Below the pieces are notes generated by a model, which saw nothing but the letters and a program-made list of their open reading frames with translations, was not told where the DNA came from and did no database searches. DNA of 64,000 bases. Origin: Oceanospirillum beijerinckii DSM 7166 (GTDB taxonomy: Bacteria; Pseudomonadota; Gammaproteobacteria; Pseudomonadales; Halomonadaceae). Below, one piece after another: positions 27,013-35,502 of this stretch. The DNA is taken from contig NZ_AULT01000016.1 in the NCBI RefSeq assembly GCF_000422425.1, forward strand, positions 62,001 through 126,000, written 5' to 3'. Both the position numbers and the translations under genes were made by a program. How positions within the stretch are numbered: position 1 is the stretch's first letter; each line of letters starts with the position of its first letter.

Positions 27013-27080
27013 ATAGTAAGATAAAGCCCTTGTACACAACAGAAGTGATTACCCTTGATCAATGTAGGATATGTCCTACA
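27013..27080 (-). promoter_or_regulatory. GacA-type upstream activating sequence and -10 of the small RNA
   Basis: TGTAGGACATATCCTACA (minus strand, 27080-27063) fits the GacA site TGTAAG-N6-CTTACA with one symmetrical substitution per arm and retains the central AT (NNATNN). TACTAT at 27018-27013 is the likely -10; there is no strong -35, as expected for an activator-dependent promoter. Confidence 0.7.
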
Positions 27081-27227
27081 ACATAGACCCTACTATCACT
27101 TTTATTAGCTTAAGTCATTTCAAATAATGACAGACTTAATGAGACAGCCTAACATTACTGCTACAGCAATTACGTCACTGGAAAAATGATACTGGCATGA
27201 CTCACGCCCTTTTCCTGATACCCGCTA

Positions 27228-27635
27228 TTAGCGGTGCTCAGCAAAATCACGCACTACACGTAAAATCTCTGCCAAGGTGATCATGCCTACCAGGTGACCG
27301 GCATCATCCATCACCGGAAAACGGCGTCGATTATTACGAATCATCTTTTGCGCTACAGAGACTACATCATCGTCGGTGCGTATAGTGTCCACCTCTTTGG
27401 TCATGTAATGAGCCACAGTGACGGCAGAATCATCATAGAAACTGCCTTCAATCACATTTTGCAGGCAATCCCGTTGCGAAAGAATCCCCACCAATTTGCC
27501 TGTACTATCAACCACAGGCGCGCCTGATATTTTATACTCAAGCATCTGATCAACTGCCCTGAATATATTCATATCCGGAGTGAATTTTATTAACCGATCT
27601 GGTAGATAATCACTGACTTTTACTGACTTAAGCAT
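27228..27635 (-). CDS. Two-CBS-domain protein
   Basis: 135 residues consisting only of a CBS pair: residues about 8-65 (VSDYLPDRLIKFTPDMNIFR, then GAPVVDSTGKLVGILSQRDC) and 75-130 (VAHYMTKEVDTIRTDDDVVS, then RRFPVMDDAGHLVGMITLAE). CBS pairs bind adenine nucleotides or SAM and regulate partner proteins. A strong AAGGAG sits 8 nt before the third-codon ATG (27635), which is therefore taken as the start. It is monocistronic; the partner is unknown. Confidence 0.88.
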   Translation of the reverse strand: MLKSVKVSDYLPDRLIKFTPDMNIFRAVDQMLEYKISGAPVVDSTGKLVGILSQRDCLQNVIEGSFYDDSAVTVAHYMTKEVDTIRTDDDVVSVAQKMIRNNRRRFPVMDDAGHLVGMITLAEILRVVRDFAEHR

Positions 27636-27879
27636 AGTCATATCTCCTTGCTTTTTATGGGAAGCAGTACGCTGTTCTGTGCTGCACCTCTAAGTTAAAG
27701 TAAAGAACACAGCGGAGAGATTTCCAGTACTATTTGTCATCATTGAAGGAAAAAGATTACGGCAACAAGAGAGAAAATGACTGAGCGTGAACAAGATCAC
27801 AAAAGGCGGGATGCTGTGCTTCTGAACATCGCCGAATGGATCAGTAACAGAGCACAGCAAGAATAAAGCGAGATGGGGG

Positions 27880-28734
27880 TTAGTTAAACACGACGGTCTT
27901 ATTGCCATGAACTAACACGCGGTCTTCCAGATGCCAGCGTAAACCTCGGGCCAGAACAGTTTTCTCAACGTCTTTGCCCAAACGCACCATATCTTCGATG
28001 GTATGGCGATGATTCACACGGTGAATATCCTGATCAATGATAGGGCCCGCATCCAGTTCTTCTGTGACATAGTGACAGGTAGCGCCGATCAGTTTAACGC
28101 CCCGCACATGAGCCTGATGATATGGCTTGGCACCGGCAAAAGAAGGCAGGAAGCTATGGTGAATATTTATCACACGACCTGCGTATTTCTCACACAAGTT
28201 AGGTGGCAAAATCTGCATATGGCGCGCCAGCACCACGCAGTCTGCGTTAGCTTCCTCTACAATCTGTTCTACGCGATCAAAGGATGGCTGTTTGTTGTTC
28301 TTATCAACGGGTACATAGTGGTAAGGAATATTATGCCACTCTACCAGCTCACGGAAATCTTCGTGATTGGAAATCACGCAAGGAATATCACAGTCCAGTT
28401 CACCGCTCTGCCAGCGGTTCAACAAGTCCGCCAGGCAGTGAGACTCTTTACTTGCCATCAGCACGACACGCTTTTTCACATCTGAGTCGCAGATATACCA
28501 ATCCATCTCAAACTCGCGTGCAATGGGCGAGAAAGCAGTACGGAACTCATCCAAGCCGAATGGCAGAGAGTCTGCACGAATTTCATGACGCATAAAGAAC
28601 CAGTCAGACGGCAGGTCTGAGTGGTGATTGGCTTCTGTAATCCAGCCGCCATACATCGCCAGAAAATTACTGACTTTTGCCACAATGCCTACCCGATCCG
28701 GGCACGAGATTACCAGAGTATATGTCCGTTCCAT
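27880..28734 (-). CDS. purU: Formyltetrahydrofolate deformylase
   Basis: 284 residues. It hydrolyses 10-formyl-THF to formate and THF, balancing one-carbon pools. An N-terminal ACT domain (LVISCPDRVGIVAKVSNFLA, residues 5-80) senses small ligands, and the formyltransferase-like domain carries VLARHMQILP, the HHSFLPSFAGAKPY catalytic region and GATCHYVTEELDAGPII. It is transcribed alone. The 595-bp region upstream has a CCATTAAA/TTTAATGG hairpin near the promoter but no recognisable glycine riboswitch. Confidence 0.96.
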   Translation of the reverse strand: MERTYTLVISCPDRVGIVAKVSNFLAMYGGWITEANHHSDLPSDWFFMRHEIRADSLPFGLDEFRTAFSPIAREFEMDWYICDSDVKKRVVLMASKESHCLADLLNRWQSGELDCDIPCVISNHEDFRELVEWHNIPYHYVPVDKNNKQPSFDRVEQIVEEANADCVVLARHMQILPPNLCEKYAGRVINIHHSFLPSFAGAKPYHQAHVRGVKLIGATCHYVTEELDAGPIIDQDIHRVNHRHTIEDMVRLGKDVEKTVLARGLRWHLEDRVLVHGNKTVVFN

Positions 28735-29329
28735 ATCTGCTATTTAACCTAAGCTTTACTATATGACTGGGAAAGATCTGCCTTCAGACCATTAAATGCT
28801 TGTTTAATGGCCAAACCTCACGTCTGTTACCTACTTATTAATAGGGGGACATCCGCAGGGGGCAGAGCTTACCTAGAGATCGTCTAATTTTTGATTTTAT
28901 AAACCAAAGTAAGCGCTTGATTCTACATCATTCCTCTTATGTTGCACTCATTTATGCCCCGATTAAGCGCAAAGCTGAATGCGAGCTTCAACATGGCTGC
29001 AGAGCTATTGGACATACCGTTGTTATCTGTCCGATAGCCAAACCTGTATGAGTCTCTCTTATTTCACTGACACGAGAGCCTTTCCTATTGGATAAACTCA
29101 AAAGCTGCACAATATGAAAGGATTTTTCACTTATTTAATAATAGTGCATTAGCAATTCTCACTTGATAATTAGTATCATAAAAAACAATATATCTCCAAA
29201 ACCTGACAAAAATAAAACACTTAACCAGATAACCTCAGCCAGTCCGCAATCCAACCGTCTAATAACAATGAAACAGGTGAAGACTCGCTGCCATCACAAT
29301 TTCATAAATAATCGCGAGAAATTGATACC
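28735..29329. other. Gene-free divergent region between purU and the MCP gene
   Basis: Holds a CCATTAAA-N6-TTTAATGG hairpin (about 28786-28807) and an imperfect inverted repeat, TTGGACA...TGTCCGA (about 29007-29034). AT-rich promoter-like DNA precedes the MCP gene. I see no gene or classifiable RNA here. Confidence 0.4.
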
Positions 29330-31297
29330 ATGGCCGGAATAAATGACACCTTTAACAATCTCCGTATCAGCCGGAAACTGATGCTCAGCTTTGGCTTAAT
29401 TCTATCGTTATTACTCATCACCTCTTTTACGGGGTATAAGGGACTTTCCCGCTCTGATCTGGGTTTTGATCAGTACCGGGAGTTGGCCCGTGACAGCAAT
29501 CTGGCCGGTCGTCTACAGGCCAACTTGCTCTTTATGCAAACCGAGCTTAAAAGCTATCTGATCAAAAACAATCCAGAAACGTTAAACCGTTATCAGATCC
29601 GCCTGGAAACAATGAAAGGCTATCTACGAGAAGCGCAACAGGAGATTCAGAAACCTGAACGCGCTGCCCTGATCCGAGAAATACTGCAACTGGTAGAAGA
29701 GTATGAGCGTGCAGCCAACCAAATTGCGGAACAGATCAAGATTCGCAACGACAGGGTCAATCAGGTGCTGGTTATAAAGGGCCCTGAAATGCGCAAGATA
29801 GTGACCGGGCTTCGCCAGTACAGCTATGATAATGGCTTAACCCGACTGAGCCATTACTCCGGCAACTTACAGGAAAGCCTGATCCTGGGACGTTTCTATC
29901 TGCTGAAATACTTTGATACTCATGACGTGAACGATTACCAGACCGCACGCAAGCAACTCACCGAGGTGCTGGACAATGATCTGGTACTCCTGCACCAGTT
30001 GGGCCTTAGCCCTCAATATTTAGCAGAGCTGGAACGTTTCTCTCAGCTGCGTCAAACTTATTTAGTTGCCATGGACGATACCTTTAAGGCGATGCGCCAA
30101 CAGGCGTCATTAGCTGAAAACGTGTTAGAGAAAGCGGGGCCAGCCATTGCGGAGAACATTGAGCAGGTCAAACTCTCTGTGATTGCTGACCAGGAGCATC
30201 TGGGACCCCGCCTGCAAAGTGGCAATGAAGATGCTAAAAACCTGATGGGCATTATGTCCGTGGTTGCGCTGTTGGTTGGCACCGTGTCTGCCATTACGAT
30301 CGGACGTCAGATCACCTTCCGCCTGCGTAAAGCGGTTAAAGTGGCTGAACAGATTGCTAAAGGTGATCTGCGTCTGAAAAAAGAGACATTCAGTAAAGAT
30401 GAGATCGGACATCTGCAGGAAACCTTGTATCAAACCGGCGTGAGCCTGAAAAACATGTTGGGATTGATCTCCAGTGCCAGTAATAACATGAGCAGCGCAT
30501 CTGTTCAGCTGTCGGCGTTAACCACTCAGGCAATGAATGGTACACAGCAGCAACTGTTGGAAACGGATCAGGTTGCCAGTGCTGTCAATGAGATGACCAA
30601 TAGCGCCGTCGAAGTTGCCGATAACACTCAACACACTGCAGGAGCGACAGAGGAAGCCCGTCGTAAGGCGGATGATGGCTACCGAATTGTTGGCCGTACC
30701 CTGAACAATATTCAGAATCTGCATATGAGTGTGAGTCAGACAGAACAGCGTCTGGAAAGTGTGCAGCAGGAAACTCAGAATATTGGCAGTATTATTGATG
30801 TGATTCAGGATATTGCCGAACAAACCAATCTACTGGCACTGAATGCAGCGATTGAAGCCGCACGGGCTGGCGATCAGGGGCGTGGTTTTGCTGTGGTAGC
30901 TGATGAAGTGCGCTCGCTGGCACAACGCACCCGCCAGTCCACCGGCGAAATTCACCAGCTGATCGCACGTTTGCAGGAAGGCGCTAATGAAGTGCTTGAA
31001 GCGATGCAGGAGGGCAGGCAGATTGCTGATACCAGCCTGAGTCTGACTCAGGATGTACAACAGACTCTGGAAGGGATCACATCAGCTATAGCGACGATTA
31101 ACGATATGAGTATTCAAATCGCCAGTGCCGCAGAGCAGCAAAGTAAGGTTGCGGAAGAGATTAACCAAAGTAGCACCAGTGTGCGCACCATTGCAGAGCA
31201 AAGCGCGCACGCGGTGACAGAAACTGTCTCTTCAAGCCAAAGCATCAAGTCCACTGCGGATGAATTACAGGCGTTAGTGTCTAAGTTTAAACTTTAG
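29330..31297 (+). CDS. Methyl-accepting chemotaxis protein
   Basis: 655 residues. TM1 is near residues 16-38 ([20 protein letters not shown]). A long all-helical periplasmic domain of about 250 residues, of the HBM type seen in McpS-like receptors, follows. TM2 is near 300-320, with HAMP next ([19 protein letters not shown]). The cytoplasmic tip is canonical: [20 protein letters not shown], then [21 protein letters not shown] receptors commonly bind organic acids or purines; the ligand here is not determinable. No CheR-tethering pentapeptide ends the protein. Confidence 0.93.
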   Translation: MAGINDTFNNLRISRKLMLSFGLILSLLLITSFTGYKGLSRSDLGFDQYRELARDSNLAGRLQANLLFMQTELKSYLIKNNPETLNRYQIRLETMKGYLREAQQEIQKPERAALIREILQLVEEYERAANQIAEQIKIRNDRVNQVLVIKGPEMRKIVTGLRQYSYDNGLTRLSHYSGNLQESLILGRFYLLKYFDTHDVNDYQTARKQLTEVLDNDLVLLHQLGLSPQYLAELERFSQLRQTYLVAMDDTFKAMRQQASLAENVLEKAGPAIAENIEQVKLSVIADQEHLGPRLQSGNEDAKNLMGIMSVVALLVGTVSAITIGRQITFRLRKAVKVAEQIAKGDLRLKKETFSKDEIGHLQETLYQTGVSLKNMLGLISSASNNMSSASVQLSALTTQAMNGTQQQLLETDQVASAVNEMTNSAVEVADNTQHTAGATEEARRKADDGYRIVGRTLNNIQNLHMSVSQTEQRLESVQQETQNIGSIIDVIQDIAEQTNLLALNAAIEAARAGDQGRGFAVVADEVRSLAQRTRQSTGEIHQLIARLQEGANEVLEAMQEGRQIADTSLSLTQDVQQTLEGITSAIATINDMSIQIASAAEQQSKVAEEINQSSTSVRTIAEQSAHAVTETVSSSQSIKSTADELQALVSKFKL

Positions 31298-31509
31298 TAG
31301 ATTCAGTTAATTAAGCCCGGAGGCAGGTCTGAGCATGTTCTCTGACTTGTCTTCTTGTAGACATATCTCTTATGGTTCAGAAAATGCACCATAAATGAGC
31401 ATCCTGTCAAAAAGCGTGCACTTATTTGTGGCGCTCACTCCTCTTATATGCAATGTCTTTGTAACAAAGCGCAACATTATGCACCTAACCTCATGAATTA
31501 TTAGGATAA

Positions 31510-32895
31510 ATGCTTCGTAATACATGCTTGGCCTGTTTCCTGCATTTACAAGTATTAGGACCACAGCAGAAAGATCTTATGGCACCACATTTACTGATTC
31601 CAGATCGACTAAGAGAGATGGGTGTGCACCCTCAGCAGGTGCGCTACTTTAAACAGCGTTTTCAGGGTAGCTTCGACGGTTATTCCCTGGATAGTCACTA
31701 TCAACCCATTATCTCTCTGACTCACCAAAGAGTGGTGGGCTATGAGGCGTTAATGCGCCCGTCAAAAAATGGTACACCCTGTTCTCCCCTGGATCTTTTT
31801 GGCCAGTGCCATAGCAGTGTCTCTGTTACTCGACTGGACCGGTTAAGTCGTGCTTTGCATCTCCTGAACTTTAACTTGCTGGATTCCGATGGTTGCTGGT
31901 TATTCCTCAATATTCGCGGGGAAGAGATTCGCAAGAGCAATATGGATGCACAGCAGGTGAAGCGCACCCTGGCTCTGCACGGTTTCCAACCGCAACAGAT
32001 TGTATTGGAAATCCTGGAAGATGCAGTACACGATGAGATGTTACTGGCCGAGTTTGTTCAGGAGTTCCGTCAGGCTGGATTTTTGGTCGCCATTGATGAC
32101 TTTGGCACAGGGCAATCCAATTTTGATCGTATCTGGAAGATCAATCCCAATATCGTAAAGTTAGATCGCTCTATGATTCGTAACGCCCAGCAGCAACCTC
32201 GGGCACGGCGCATATTTCCCCGCCTGGTCAGCCTGCTGCGTGAAACGGAGTCTTTGGTTTTAATTGAAGGGGTAGAAAACGAAGAGGAAGCCCTGCTGGC
32301 GATGGATACCGAAGCAGATATGGTGCAGGGTTACTTTTTTGCCCGTCCCAGTTTAACCGGAGCGGATCGCCCCGATTTACCGATGCAGATATCCCGTTTG
32401 CATCATCAATATGCTAAGCAGCAAAAATCCGGGCGTCAGGTATTTCATTCCCAATTGGTGACGTTTGAGTCGATGCTGACGGCTTGCGCTGATTTAATCA
32501 AGCTGGGCCACTCTTTTGAAGACAGCTGTCAGGCACTGATCAAACAGCTGGGGTGTCGTCGTATCTTTCTGCTCAATGAAGAGGGCTATCAAGTCACTCA
32601 CACAATATCATCAGAACACAGCGTTAGCACCAATCATTATCACCCATTAAAACAGGCTCAAGGTGCTAACTGGGCTCGACGCAAATATTTCCAGCGGGCG
32701 ATAGAAGCCCCAGGGCGAGTGTATATCTCACGCCCTTATTTAGCTCTGCCCGATGCGAGTATTGATGTGACTTTCTCAATGGCTTTTAATATCGGTAATC
32801 AAACGCTGGTATTGTGTTGTGATGTGGACTCCCAAAGTGTTGATGCTGCCGGTAATCTCTTGCAACAGGGTCAGCTGATTATGCATTTTGAGTAA
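31510..32895 (+). CDS. EAL phosphodiesterase with YkuI-like C-terminal domain
   Basis: 461 residues. EAL domain at about 55-285, with catalytic landmarks present: YEALMRP, FLNIRGEE, LEILED, DDFGTGQSNF, KLDRSM, EGVENEEE and QGYFFARP. This suggests active c-di-GMP hydrolysis. The C-terminal part (about 320-455) contains WARRKYFQRAIEAPGRVYIS and RPYLALPD, like the Cache/PAS-type sensor module of YkuI. No membrane segment, so a cytoplasmic ligand sensor is expected. An ATG at 31579 (MAPHLLIP) is an alternative start. It follows the MCP gene but by over 200 bp. Confidence 0.87.
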   Translation: MLRNTCLACFLHLQVLGPQQKDLMAPHLLIPDRLREMGVHPQQVRYFKQRFQGSFDGYSLDSHYQPIISLTHQRVVGYEALMRPSKNGTPCSPLDLFGQCHSSVSVTRLDRLSRALHLLNFNLLDSDGCWLFLNIRGEEIRKSNMDAQQVKRTLALHGFQPQQIVLEILEDAVHDEMLLAEFVQEFRQAGFLVAIDDFGTGQSNFDRIWKINPNIVKLDRSMIRNAQQQPRARRIFPRLVSLLRETESLVLIEGVENEEEALLAMDTEADMVQGYFFARPSLTGADRPDLPMQISRLHHQYAKQQKSGRQVFHSQLVTFESMLTACADLIKLGHSFEDSCQALIKQLGCRRIFLLNEEGYQVTHTISSEHSVSTNHYHPLKQAQGANWARRKYFQRAIEAPGRVYISRPYLALPDASIDVTFSMAFNIGNQTLVLCCDVDSQSVDAAGNLLQQGQLIMHFE

Positions 32896-32999
32896 AGCTG
32901 ATCAGGCATAGCCGCTTAGTCATCCCCAGGATATAAGTCATTGTTTAGCTAGAGCACCCAGACTAAGATAGAGGTTTATTTTGGCTAAATGAGCTTGAT

Positions 33000-34523
33000 A
33001 TGACGGCAACTTTTGATACTGAGAGCCAACCTTTTCCACTGGTGATCAAACGATTGGGAATTGATACCCATCAAGAGCCTACAGTTTACCTTCGTCGTAA
33101 CAGTCATGTTTGTCGGGCAGAGGGGTTCGCCACCGCATCTCGGGTACAGGTCGGTACCGATAACCATACCATTATTGCCACCTTGCATATTGTTGACAGT
33201 GATATTCTGGCACCGGGCGAGATCGGTTTATCGGAGTCCGCTTTTGTAAGCCTCAAGTCTGCCGAGCAGTGTATCGTTCATGTTTGTCATCCCAAGCCCA
33301 TTGAGTCACTGAGCCACCTGCGCCATAAGGTATACGGCCATGAGCTGACGCAAGATCAAATGAACAGCATTATTCAGGATATTGTGGCGGGTCATTATGC
33401 TGACGTGCACCTGGCAACCTTCATCACCGCCTGCGCCGGTGACAACCTGTCCCAACAAGAGATTATCAGTCTGACACGAGCCATGCTTGAAGCGGGTGAT
33501 CGATTGGACTGGCAACAGCCCCGGGTAGTAGATAAACACTGTGTGGGTGGTTTGCCCGGCAATAGAACCGCGCCCATAGTGGTCAGCATTCTGACCTCAT
33601 GCGGTGCTGTGATGCCTAAGACCTCTTCCCGGGCGATCACCTCGCCAGCAGGTACTGCTGATACCATGAGTACCATGACAGAGGTTGAGCTGGAGCTGTC
33701 TGTATTACAGCAGGTGGTTAATCAGGAAGGTGGTTGTCTAGCCTGGGGAGGTTCGGTGCACTTAAGCCCTGCCGATGACATTCTGATCCGTGCAGAGCGA
33801 GAGTTGGATCTGGACAGTGAGGGGCAGATGGTGGCTTCCGTGCTGTCGAAAAAAATTGCCGCAGGCTCCAGTCATGTGTTGATTGACATTCCCATAGGGC
33901 CAACTGCTAAGGTCCGTTCTCAGGAAGCGGCGCAAACATTGACACAGTTACTGGTGGAAACGGGTAAGGCTTTAGGCCTGACCGTAGAAGTGATTTGTAC
34001 CGATGGTAGTCAGCCGGTGGGCCGTGGTATCGGTCCGGCTCTTGAAGCACTGGATATCATCAAGGTGTTAAAAGATGAGACTGATGCGCCCAGTGATTTA
34101 AGAGACAGATCGCTTTTACTGGCAGGACGTTTGTTGGAGATGGCAGAGCTGGCTGAAGCCGGTCAGGGCTACGTTATGGCAGAACAGACCCTTAAAAATG
34201 GCAAAGCCTGGGATAAGTTTTATCAAATTTGTGAAGTTCAAGGCGGTTTTAAACAGCCGCCAGTGGCACACTATCAATATATATGGAGCAGCCCTGAGTC
34301 AGGGGTTGTCAGTGGTATTGATAATCGGAACCTGGCAAAACTGGCCAAATTGGCTGGTGCACCGGAAGATCTGGCAGCAGGTGTTACCTTAGAGGTGAAG
34401 CTGGGACAGTCTGTTGAGCATGGAGAACCGCTACTGGCGATTCATGCGGAAAGCCCTGGTGCGTTGAATTATGCCATTGAGTTTTTAACGGATCGTGCAG
34501 AAATTATTAAGATATGCCCATGA
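33000..34523 (+). CDS. AMP phosphorylase-like / thymidine phosphorylase family protein
   Basis: 507 residues. The N-terminal ~90-residue beta domain and the core VVDKHCVGGLPGNRTAPIVV, PKTSSRAITSPAGTADTMS resemble the nucleotide-using AMP phosphorylases of archaea more than classical DeoA, which lacks the GLPGNRT and SSRAITS pattern. Family chemistry is phosphorolysis of NMP to base plus ribose 1,5-bisphosphate, or of thymidine. The gene overlaps the next (PRPP synthetase-like) by 10 bp, so the two are surely co-expressed and likely act on the same ribose-phosphate pool. No RuBisCO or R15P isomerase is present here. Confidence 0.85.
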   Translation: MTATFDTESQPFPLVIKRLGIDTHQEPTVYLRRNSHVCRAEGFATASRVQVGTDNHTIIATLHIVDSDILAPGEIGLSESAFVSLKSAEQCIVHVCHPKPIESLSHLRHKVYGHELTQDQMNSIIQDIVAGHYADVHLATFITACAGDNLSQQEIISLTRAMLEAGDRLDWQQPRVVDKHCVGGLPGNRTAPIVVSILTSCGAVMPKTSSRAITSPAGTADTMSTMTEVELELSVLQQVVNQEGGCLAWGGSVHLSPADDILIRAERELDLDSEGQMVASVLSKKIAAGSSHVLIDIPIGPTAKVRSQEAAQTLTQLLVETGKALGLTVEVICTDGSQPVGRGIGPALEALDIIKVLKDETDAPSDLRDRSLLLAGRLLEMAELAEAGQGYVMAEQTLKNGKAWDKFYQICEVQGGFKQPPVAHYQYIWSSPESGVVSGIDNRNLAKLAKLAGAPEDLAAGVTLEVKLGQSVEHGEPLLAIHAESPGALNYAIEFLTDRAEIIKICP

Positions 34524-35497
34524 CAAATACAGTGAATACCCCCTTACTTTTTGATCTTAATGATGGCAGCAGCCTGGCAAACAGTCTATGCGAGTTGCTT
34601 CAGGCGGAAGAAGGCCAGCTCAGTCAACGTCAATTTCCGGATGGCGAGAGCTATTTGCAGGTGCAAAGCGAAGCAAACGGCCGGAATGCCATTGTGTTGT
34701 GTACACTCTATCAACCGAATGAAAAGTTTTTGCCGATGATCTACTTGGCAGAAACATTAAAGGAGATGGGGGCTAAACAGGTGATCCTGGTTGCGCCTTA
34801 CTTGGCTTATATGCGGCAGGATAAGCGCTTCCACCCCGGTGAAAGTGTGACCTCACGACACTTTGCAGCCTTGATCTCCAATAGTTTTGACGTGCTGGTG
34901 ACCGTTGACCCACATCTGCATCGTTACCACAGTCTGGATGAGATTTATAGCATTCCGAGTACCGTAGTGGCTTCGTCAGAAAGTGTCGCGCTTTGGATTA
35001 AACAGCATATTGAACGGCCGTTGTTGATAGGCCCGGATATCGAGAGCGAACAATGGGTGGCAGAGGTGGCCCGTATGGCCGATGCGCCTTTTGAAATTCT
35101 GTTGAAAGAGCGCTTTGGTGATAGAGATGTCAAAGTCTCTTTACCTCATGTGGGGAAATATCGGCAGCATAATCCTGTATTAGTGGATGATATTATCTCC
35201 AGCGGTCATACCATGTTAGAAACTATTCAGCATCTGCATAAAGCGGATATGCCACCGGTGACTTGTATTGGCACCCATGGTTTATTTGCCGGCAGTGCTT
35301 ATCGTCAGATGCAGCAATCTCATACGGCTCAGGTCGTCACCTGTAATACTGTTAATCATGTCAGTAATGGTATCGATATGGCTCCTGCATTGTCCCGTGC
35401 TATTAAGCACTATCTGGATTGGTGTGCTGTCGATCAAGGCATCATAGAATTCAGGCCATTGGGAATTAGGATGCCCATTAGTAAGGAAACAGAGTAG
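34514..35497 (+). CDS. Ribose-phosphate pyrophosphokinase-like protein
   Basis: 327 residues of the PRPP synthetase / phosphoribosyltransferase fold: FPDGESYLQV, LVAPYLAYMRQDKRFHPGES (ATP-site loop), VTVDPHLHR, and the PRPP loop VLVDDIISSGHTM. It differs from housekeeping Prs in the flexible regions, as do archaeal-like class members. It would form PRPP from ribose 5-phosphate and ATP, or handle a related ribose phosphate. It overlaps the upstream AMP-phosphorylase-like gene by 10 bp, with an alternative ATG at 34520. It is 5 bp from the downstream YHYH gene. Confidence 0.88.
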   Translation: MPMTNTVNTPLLFDLNDGSSLANSLCELLQAEEGQLSQRQFPDGESYLQVQSEANGRNAIVLCTLYQPNEKFLPMIYLAETLKEMGAKQVILVAPYLAYMRQDKRFHPGESVTSRHFAALISNSFDVLVTVDPHLHRYHSLDEIYSIPSTVVASSESVALWIKQHIERPLLIGPDIESEQWVAEVARMADAPFEILLKERFGDRDVKVSLPHVGKYRQHNPVLVDDIISSGHTMLETIQHLHKADMPPVTCIGTHGLFAGSAYRQMQQSHTAQVVTCNTVNHVSNGIDMAPALSRAIKHYLDWCAVDQGIIEFRPLGIRMPISKETE

Positions 35498-35502
35498 CTC
35501 AT

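Noticed and set aside
26871-27086. 71-codon plus-strand ORF with AAGGAGGG before its ATG
   Set aside because: The purine run is only about one base from the ATG, too close to act as a normal site, and the ORF is antisense to the RNA and its activating box.
28003-28485. 160-codon ORF antisense to purU
   Set aside because: Opposite strand of a conserved enzyme; no motif.
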